64,000 nucleotides of DNA from Atrichornis clamosus (taxonomy: Eukaryota > Chordata > Aves > Passeriformes > Menuridae): NCBI GenBank assembly GCA_013400975.1, contig WBMZ01009444.1, forward strand, positions 36,736 through 100,735, in the 5' to 3' direction. The position numbers were made by a program, and so were the translations under genes. The number at the start of each line of letters is the position of its first letter. Within the stretch, counting starts at the first letter, position 1. This document shows, in pieces, positions 56,601-64,000 of this stretch. The notes below the pieces were generated by a model, which worked only from the letters and a program-made list of their open reading frames with translations, was not told the DNA's origin and did not search any database.

Positions 56601-59600
56601 TCTTCCCAATAGAAATTCTTACCACTCCATACTGGTCAAAGTCCTGAAGTCAAAATCATTGAGACTCCTCTATTTTCAGATTAAAGATTTTAAGAATTCA
56701 AGCATGAGATACATTTTGTTTAAAAATCCTTTCAGATGGCTTCATGAGTCTTCTCGTGGGACCATTCCTGGATTCAGAATATATTTTTCCAGTTTCTATA
56801 TACAGCTTTCATTTCTCTGTCCTTAGCATTTCTGTTAATGACTGAGATTTCCTTACACCTTTCCACAGGCACTCTCCTTGGCTCCCTGAAAGTCCCTAGT
56901 CTTGCAGACACCATTGATCCTTCCTTCCATCACATACAGGAAGGCTGTCATTTCAAAGCATTCCTTGTCCCAGGGTCTCTGCCTCTCCCTTCCACACACC
57001 TGCAGCCTCCTGAAACAGCAGAATGCTGTACCTTTGCAGGCAGACTCCGTCCAGCAATTCAGAAATATTCAGACTCACAACAGCAGTGACATTCAAGAGC
57101 TCCTGGTTGCATTTGAGCAACCAGTAATCACCAGGACAAATGAAGTAGAAAAAGGAAATATATATTGCACTGGAAAATTTGCAGTGTGGCTGACAGTATC
57201 TCTTTCCTCTCTTCTCTGAAGTTGAAAATAGGAGGTTTCCAGTCAGTTCTGTTTCTGCTTCAATGTCATGTCCTTGACTTTCAGCAATCCTCTGGTGCTA
57301 AAATGAGTTTTTGTGCTGAAATGAATGGGATTTATATTTTTCTTTGAAACAGTTCCCAAAGGAGAATTTGAAAGAATTGCATATCAGCTAATAATTTTCA
57401 CCAGCCTAGCGTGGGTGAGCAAGTCAAATAAATGAAATAGTTATTGCAAACAAGGTAGACTTGCAATAATCATTGATACTGTTTATGAGACAGACCATGG
57501 CATCTCCTGTAGAAAAAGAGGGAAAAGAGCCCTTCGCAATCTTCATCCTACCCTTCACCAGCCTGTGTAAGTCCCTCGGATACTTCTGTGGGGTCTGTGA
57601 AAGAGAACTAAGGAGGGCAAGTGAAATGCCAGTCCTCTGAGCAGGGACCTGTACCATCACGGGAACAGAAAACAGAAGTCCATGAGCAAAGAAGGTGGAA
57701 ATCCACTGCTGGATCTTCACTCTGATTGGTGGTGGTTTCATATGCTTTCTGGTTGGTGCTGACTCATGATACCCAGACACCAGAGACTGTCTGCCATGAC
57801 ACACTGGCTCAGCTGGAAGGGAAGGGAAGGAAAATGAGATAGAAGAATATTCTTTAGCAGCAAGTCTTCTGACTGGTCCCTGCCCAGCTCAGTTCCACTC
57901 TTGAACTGATTTGTTCCTTTTCCCAGCTGTTGCTTTGACTGTACTCCAGAGTGATCTTCCCCTGATCTTTCCCCACAATGGCTGTGGAGAATTCATGGAG
58001 AAAAAGGGCTCTTTTTCCCATGCCACAAGCTAGATTCAAACTGTTCTGCACTGCAAAATCTCTAAGGTGTATCAATGAGCATCACCTTCACAGACTTTGT
58101 GTTGGTGCAGCTCTCCTTTCACCCAACAGGATGATGATGCACCCGGTGGTGCTGTGAGGTGGCAGCAGAAGCTGAGGAGAACAGCACTTAAGGCAAAAAC
58201 AAGGTAGTCATACAGATAACAGTGCCAACATCTTAACTCATGGAAAAGGACATGAAAGCAGGCATGATGAAAATTCTTGCCTAGAACAGTAACTGCTCTT
58301 AGATTTTTTATAAACTTTTGTTCACTTGTTTATTTTTATGAGGGAGTCTGAGAATAATATCCCTGATTTAGTAAATATTTTAAACAACAGTAAATCACAC
58401 ATTCAGCAGATGACTTTGACATATAAAGACATTGAAACACCTGCTTAGATACTGCCCTGGGTAGCAGTGATCTTAAGCATGTGCTTAAATGCTTTTTTGG
58501 ATCATTCCCAGTAGAGATATAGCGTTATGTTTAGCCTTGGCAGTGTCTTTAAGAGTTTTCAAATGCCTTATCCTGGTACGCATTCCCTCAATTTCCTTGT
58601 ATTTCAGCAATCTTAAATAACATAACTTTAAAACCCCCTGTTTTATTAAGAAGTGCGGTTTCATCAGTATGGTTAGTCTGGACATTGTAAGGGTGAGTTT
58701 GCCCAGGAGTAACTTTTACTTTTTTGTTCTATCCATTATTGTCCTTTTCTTTGAATTAGATGCCACAAACAACAGAAAAAAACCACACAGAGATGAATAC
58801 AGACATTGTGCACATCTGTAAGTGATGATTTGCATATGCTTGCACCGTGCTTGTAATGCTCCGAAAATATCTGAAGTGCTCTCTAGTATCCTGGTTTATA
58901 ACATATCCTTCACCACAGTTTACACATTGAGAATGCATACTGAAAACAGGAAACACACATATGGAGGGTAGGTAAAAGGGGATTATAGTATACTTGCGTT
59001 CAACAGAATAGTCCCAGTTTAAGAGTATCATAAGCATCAGGCTTGCATAAACAAATCAGTGCTTAACCCACAGATGTATCTAATGACCATATGGATTCTA
59101 CATGTTTACAACTGGAAAAAACTCCCTGAGCTTTTCTATTGTTTGCTGACTTACACCCTATAATATTAATTTTATTTGTGAAATCAAGTTATTCACTGGG
59201 ATATAGCAAGTTCTTAAAAGGAAATGGAGTTATTTAATACATGCCACAGGACAAGATGTATGGGCCTGTTCTCTGCTGCCTTGGAGTTCTCATGTACTAG
59301 GTGAGTTACGAGGCATGTGATCAAATGTACAACTGCATTTCTTAAACCAATTTATCGCTTTTATACAATATTTCTTTTAGTGTTCCCCCCTAGCAGTTGG
59401 CTCAGAGATCGCAAACTTCACGATCCTTTCAGCCTGAGGCAGCTGCAGAATTTCATGGGAGCCTGAAAGCCCCCCTTTAAAGCAGGAGCGGAGTGTACAA
59501 GCCCACAGTTGTGCAGCAGTCAGGCGGCCCTGAAGCCCCGCCGACCTTCACCTTGTGGGTGTCCTTTGACACGTCTGCCAAGAGAGGTAAAATGCAGAGT

Positions 59601-61570
59601 AAGCAGAGTAAGTCAGTCTGGGAACCCTCTGCAGTCCCGAGGCTCAGCTTGGGGGGCGGTGAGGTATGGAGCAATGAGAAAGGGGCCCACTCGTGTGGAA
59701 TGGGTGTCTGTGCTTCCACAGCACAGCCCTGCTCAATGTTTCAGTGCTGACGGCAGGAAAGGCTTTACCTAAAGGTTGCTTAAACCAAACTATTGTAAGG
59801 TACGGCATGTTGTATTCCTCTATGTCTTGACAACTGCTCACTTCAGGCACAATAAAAACCTCTCATTGCTGATGGCGGGGGAAGGAACCCTTTAGGCTGA
59901 AAAAGTCCATTTATCGAGGGCTCGAGGCCCGTCGTCGGAGCAAGACGGCAGCACGGCAGCTGGCGGTGTCCTCTCCACGGTCCCTGCTGCGCCGGCGGCC
60001 ACCTGCGCGTCACCCGTCGCCCCATCCGCTCCGTGCTGTTGCACCGCGGCAATATTTGCGGCACAGCGCGCAAGTCCCACGGGATGAGCGGCCCCCACCG
60101 CTGTGCACACGGCAAAGCCGGACTTGGCCGAAGGCGATCTGACGCTTCACCCGGTGTGCCCGTGAGCTCCGCGGTGTCCGATACGGAGCCGGGAGCTTCC
60201 GGGAGAGGGGAGCCGGGCGTCGGCAGCTGGAAGCCGAGGCTCGGCAGCGGCTGGAGAACAAAAGCCCCCCGGGGCTTTGTGTTCGCTAGAGAGGGGAAGA
60301 CGAGGAGGAGGCACCCGTCGGGCTGGCTGCGGTGGTGATGCACGTCGGGGCGGGCAGCTGCGGTGCCGCGGGTGAGGCGGCTGGGCCCGCTCGCTGCTGC
60401 CCAGGAGCAGCCCCGCGGCTGGGACCGCGGGCAGGGCCTGCGGAAGAGGGGGCGGCGGGGCTTGCGCGCCCGGGGAGATGCGGGCGGTATCCAACCCGCT
60501 GGGTCGTTGCGTGCTTAATAGCACTCTTTCATGGAGATAAACCTCGGCGACGTTCTACGGGGATCTGAGTCCGAGGAGGGAAAAAGGGGACGCTGAGCGG
60601 GAGTTGCATCGGCGGTGTCCCTCGGAGTCTGCCAAGAGCCGCGTCCCCGGCCGCCTACGCCTGTTTGTCAAACCTTGGCATTTCCCGACTAGTTCATCAA
60701 AAACAAAACAAAATATCCCACCCAATAAATAGGCGCGCAGTCGGTGATGATTTAGTCACCAAGAAACACCAGCGGAATCAGATGCCAGATCGACGGGCGG
60801 ACACCGTTTTCCTTAGAAAAAACAATTAAGTCCTCGGTGTGTAGCCGACTCGTTTGCAGCACCGGCCTGTCTGTCGGCCGGCGGCAGTCTGGGTCTGGGC
60901 TCGGTCCGCCCGTGCCCTCGCTGCCCAGCAGTCACTCTGCCCTGCGCGCCCCAGCAGAGTTCCCCGAACCAGGGGCCGTCGGGGGCCGTCGGGGCTCCTC
61001 CCAAACAAGGGTGTAGCGGTGCCCTGCACCGGGGAATGTGTTCCTAGCCCCTTCCCTTGGCGTAGCCCTGGTCATGAGCCGGACTCGGCCTGGATACCCC
61101 GCTGACCCTGCTACCCCTGGCGCCGGCTGTGGGCGCATCCCCGACCCCCTCTGAAGACTCTGCCCCATACATTTTCGCAGGAGTGAGTTCACAGCCACCG
61201 CGACCTCCCATGCCGACAGCGGCCATCTGAGCCGCTCCGTGCACGCGTCGCGCACCGCGGCCCCACACGGTGCCCCGCGGGAGGGCCCGCCAAGCGCCGC
61301 CGCGGGGCCTCGCTGCTGTCTCCCGCGAGCATTTCTTGCTCAGAAAGGAGCGAGTGGTCAAGGTTTGCCTCAGGCTTCATGGCCACGGAGGAATTGCTTT
61401 AATCTGTTCCTCGCAGCAAGAACAAACACTGACTATCTCCTTGCTCCCCTGGACGGAATCCAGCGCTCCGGATGAATTTTTTGGGGGGTGTGTGGAGAGA
61501 GAGAGCGAGGGGAGGCTGAGATAACCGCGGCAGTGTCTGCACCGGCGAGACGCGCGGATGGGAGAAGGCT

Positions 61571-61583
61571 GTGCGAGGTGAGT
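61571..61583 (+). other. Candidate splice donor of a non-coding first exon
   Basis: GTGCGAG|GTGAGT is a near-consensus donor on the plus strand inside the large CpG island (exon side ends at 61577). It could end an untranslated first exon of the downstream plus-strand gene. This is a sequence match only, and chance occurrence is quite possible. Confidence 0.2.
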
Positions 61584-62397
61584 GATCGGACGCCCGCGGA
61601 CAGCGGTGCTGCCTCCGAACTCCTCAGGGCCCCCGGCCGCCGTCTCTCGGGCCATACGGAGAGAGCTCCGCGCTGAGTCCGCCGGGACACCCACTCCAAC
61701 GCGCTGGGTCCGCCGGTACACCCACGGCGGGGCCGGAGCCGGGACCGAGGCGGACGGAGCGCGTAGGGCGCCGCGCCGACCTCCAGGCGGCGCTGCAGCA
61801 CCGCGGGCCGCCGCCACCGGGCACAGCGGAGCTCCGGGAGCTCCCCCCGCACCGCCCGGCCGTTCCCGAGCCCGTCCGGGCACAGCGGGTCGGCCACCCC
61901 GCCGAGATGGGGAAAGTACCGGGGATGCGGGAGGGGTCGGCCCGAGGTGGACACAGAAAGGTGACGCGGGAGTGCTGGGCACCTGTGGCACCCAGCGGCC
62001 CGTGCCCCCTCTTAGTGTCGCTCCCGCTCGACGGGTGTCCGCTGCCGCGAAGCTCCCCGGCATCCGAGCGACTCTGGACTCCGGCGGGTGCGGAGGGGGC
62101 TCGGCAGTACCGGCGGGTCTCGCCGCCGGCTCTAACCGCGCACCTGCCGGCCAGTCCGGGAGGAGTCGCGCCGGGGTCATCGAGTGCTGCCGGACAGCGC
62201 AGACGTGCGCGGCGGGTGCCGCGCTGCCGGTAGTGGGAGAGCGCGGCGTAGCCGAAACGTTCCACGAGCGGCCGGGGAGCGAACAGTCCGGGCAGAGACC
62301 CCGCACCTCGCCGTTCCCCTCCCGAGTTCCCTCCGCTTTGAGGCTTTTCGATTGCCTGATAGGTTTATGAGCTGGGGAGATCGTTGTTGTTTGGGGA

Positions 62398-62480
62398 TTT
62401 TTTTTTTTAATTTTTTTTTTTTTAGATTTTGGGTTTGATTTTGGGTTGGTTGTTCTATTTATTTATTTATTTATTTAATC
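62398..62480. repeat. T-rich tract with ATTT microsatellite
   Basis: T runs of 11 and 13 bases (62398-62408, 62411-62423) are followed by a GGTTTGATTTTGGG-type stretch and a TTTA repeat (62456-62477). It is a low-complexity break inside the CpG island. Confidence 0.9.
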
Positions 62481-63060
62481 TATTTTTTTCTCCACAAATG
62501 CGGCTTATCTTTACTTGCTGTGAAGGGCAAGAAATGATGGTTCTTCCGAAACAATTTCCCTTTGATTGTTGAGTCCGGAGGTGTTGTTCTTGGTATACAG
62601 TAGCCAGAAGTGCGGGGAAAAAATTGCTAATGTAAAGTCCCCTTTGCACTTCGTTTTTGAAGCAACCGGCCTGTCTCGAGAAAGCAAAACAACGAGGGGA
62701 TGCGAGTCCCTCCCCGCATCTTGCCAGAGTCCCCCAGCCCGGCCGTTGCCGACGAGCCCTCGCCCTGTGCAGTCTATCCGAGGCCGCCGGCACCCACCTC
62801 GCACCCGACCCGAGGAAATCGCTCCTTCTCCCGGAATTCTGAACTTCTATATCCTCACTGCCCGGGAAAAGAGATGCTATTTATTTAGGGCGTCTGGGAT
62901 TTAAAGCAGAGCATTTGCGAAGCAGGGATTTATGAAAAGAAACGGAAAATAGCCCCGGCGACCGGCGGCAGCCGCGGGCTGCAACGTGCGCCATCCTCGG
63001 CTGCGCTGCCCTGCGAGGGGACACGGCCAAACCTTCCTCTGCCGGTTCTTATTACCCTCT

Positions 63061-63780
63061 TTGATTAATTTTTTCTTACTATACACTGAAAGGAGAAAAA
63101 AAATCCCGATGCAGCCGTCATTTGTGTCCTCGTCTCTACCTCGGTCTCGAATTAACCAGCAAAGACCCTACCTTTGAAAATTTTTCAAAGCTGTCCTTTA
63201 AGTGCCATTTTCCCCGACATCTTTCTTCCTTTCCCAACCCTAGTTCCAATTTCAAGTCCAGATTATACGGTAAATTCCCCATGCATGTGATTTACATAAC
63301 GCCCAGAACAAGATAACAGATTATACATTACAGATATAAAATGTAACCCAAATTCGACATATGCAACCAGCCGCGTTGCCGCTATCTACGAACGTGAATA
63401 GAGCGCCCTAATCGACATATTTGATGAAAGTTTGGGAGGCCCTACTTAGCAGGTAAAATCCCCGGTAATAAATCGAAACTGCTTTCGAAACTATGTGTCT
63501 GTTCCAGGTAGCGATTGTGTGCTTAGTCACCGCGCATGGGGATGTCTCTGCAGAGGTTCTCTTTCCGAATCTGCCTTTAGGCGACTCAATCGCAGTGAAA
63601 GGGAAGCGCCGAATCGATGAACGGTGGGTCCGTATGGCGACCCGACATGACGGCCGAAAACCCATTTGGACATGAGCGTTACCTGCACCCACCCTCGGAG
63701 ACGTGGGCACCCACAAAAACCCACACTCTAGCTTTGGGGGTGTTATTTTAGATGTTTAAGCCAGTCGGACCGCCTTTAAC
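63061..63780. other. CpG-retaining non-coding stretch of moderate GC content
   Basis: About 700 bp between two CpG-dense blocks, near-neutral in GC yet with many intact CpG dinucleotides (for example TTCGACATAT at 63352 and ATCGACATAT at 63411). No coding sequence was recognised. It may be a conserved regulatory element of the downstream gene, which is inference. Confidence 0.4.
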
Positions 63781-64000
63781 ACCCCGGCTTAGGCACGATG
63801 GGCAGCCGAGGCGGGAGGTGAGGCGCAGGGAGTGCACACATCCCCGCGGCCGGCAGTGGGAGGGGGGCGTCGAGCTGTTCTCGGAGGAAAAGTCACCTTA
63901 GGTGACGCGGGGGGAGCGGGGAGCGTCTTGTCACTTTAAAGCCCAGTTGCTACCCAAACACAAGTAAACAGTGGGGCCGGCGCGGCGGGGCGGGCCGGGG
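63781..64000. promoter_or_regulatory. CpG-rich block at right edge
   Basis: GC- and CpG-dense sequence begins again and reaches the window edge. It contains a perfect 15-bp palindrome (63892-63906), a forkhead-like GTAAACA (63964-63970) and a G-rich end (63973-64000). It is a plausible core-promoter area for the presumed OSR2, whose body would lie beyond the window. Confidence 0.5.
63892..63906. promoter_or_regulatory. Perfect palindrome GTCACCT-T-AGGTGAC
   Basis: 7-bp arms around one central T. Each arm holds CACCT/AGGTG, a core shared by ZEB/Snail E-box sites and T-box half-sites. The binding factor is not decidable by eye. Confidence 0.55.

Larger units (their letters stand above)
43561..59880. 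other. Intergenic region between STK3 and the presumed OSR2 domain
   Basis: 16.3 kb of mostly AT-rich DNA upstream of STK3. The longest open frame is a 194-codon frame on the minus strand (43949-44533) with no domain I recognise. No other gene, RNA gene or large transposon was recognised. It holds the 40-bp tandem duplication at 45105, the hairpin repeat at 50563 and short TA runs at 51268-51282 and 55745-55759. Confidence 0.7.
59890..63060. promoter_or_regulatory. Broad CpG island, probably OSR2 upstream/promoter region
   Basis: Base composition changes sharply near 59880 to CpG-dense, GC-rich sequence lasting about 3 kb, interrupted by a T-rich stretch at 62398-62480. The breadth is typical of developmental regulator loci. 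In human the gene next to the STK3 5' end is OSR2, a zinc-finger factor transcribed away from STK3, so this is assigned to OSR2 by synteny only. No OSR2 start or zinc-finger codons are seen. Long opposing open frames (for example 61582-62370 plus and 61377-62306 minus) are GC artefacts. Confidence 0.6.

Noticed and set aside
57424..57804. 126-codon minus-strand open frame in the intergenic region
   Set aside because: No recognisable motif, no splice-site or promoter context, and a length possible by chance in 64 kb on six frames.
61377..62370. Opposing 309-, 262- and 213-codon open frames in the large CpG island
   Set aside because: Same GC artefact: overlapping on both strands, low-complexity Pro/Arg/Ala/Gly composition, no domain and no resemblance to OSR2.
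63973..64000. Possible G-quadruplex at the right edge
   Set aside because: Four G runs are present, but one loop is about 10 bases and the window ends here. It is ordinary for a GC-rich promoter.

Overview
This is vertebrate nuclear DNA, most likely from a bird. It has large AT-rich introns, GT-AG exons, a CpG-island promoter, and chicken-repeat-1 (CR1) LINE copies as the only interspersed repeats I recognise. CR1 is also abundant in crocodilians and turtles, so the bird call rests on CR1 type plus low repeat density and is an inference.

The one protein-coding gene I can read is the 5' part of STK3 (MST2), a Hippo-pathway Ser/Thr kinase, on the minus strand. Six coding exons lie at 42758-42780, 35751-35831, 35188-35316, 31253-31367, 12830-12994 and 12247-12414. 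They sum to 681 nt (227 codons) with consistent phases and GT-AG borders. They encode the start codon, the N-terminal extension and the kinase domain as far as the HPMR motif. The gene runs off the low-coordinate edge, so the rest of the kinase domain, the linker and the SARAH domain are outside the window. Residues that separate the paralogues (ATILKS, GITSIEM) fit STK3 rather than STK4.

Layout: 1-12246 is the start of intron 6. 12247-12994 holds exons 6 and 5. 12995-31252 is intron 4, with three CR1 copies on the plus strand and a short reverse CR1 end. 31253-35831 holds exons 4, 3 and 2. 35832-42757 is intron 1, with a 12-N assembly gap inside a TA microsatellite. About 42420-43560 is the CpG island and promoter of STK3. 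43561-59880 is AT-rich intergenic DNA with no recognisable gene. About 59890-64000 is a second, broader CpG-rich domain. In human 8q22.2 the neighbour beyond the STK3 5' end is OSR2, transcribed away from STK3, so this domain is probably the OSR2 promoter and upstream region. No OSR2 coding sequence is visible inside the window.

I found no prokaryotic-style system, CRISPR array, tRNA or rRNA, and no convincing novel biological system. The points worth a second look are an inverted pair of ZNF143-like sites in the STK3 island, a weak exon 1 splice donor, a sequence gap whose two flanks are identical, a perfect palindrome near the right edge, a hairpin within a local repeat, and the broad CpG-retaining domain next to the presumed OSR2.
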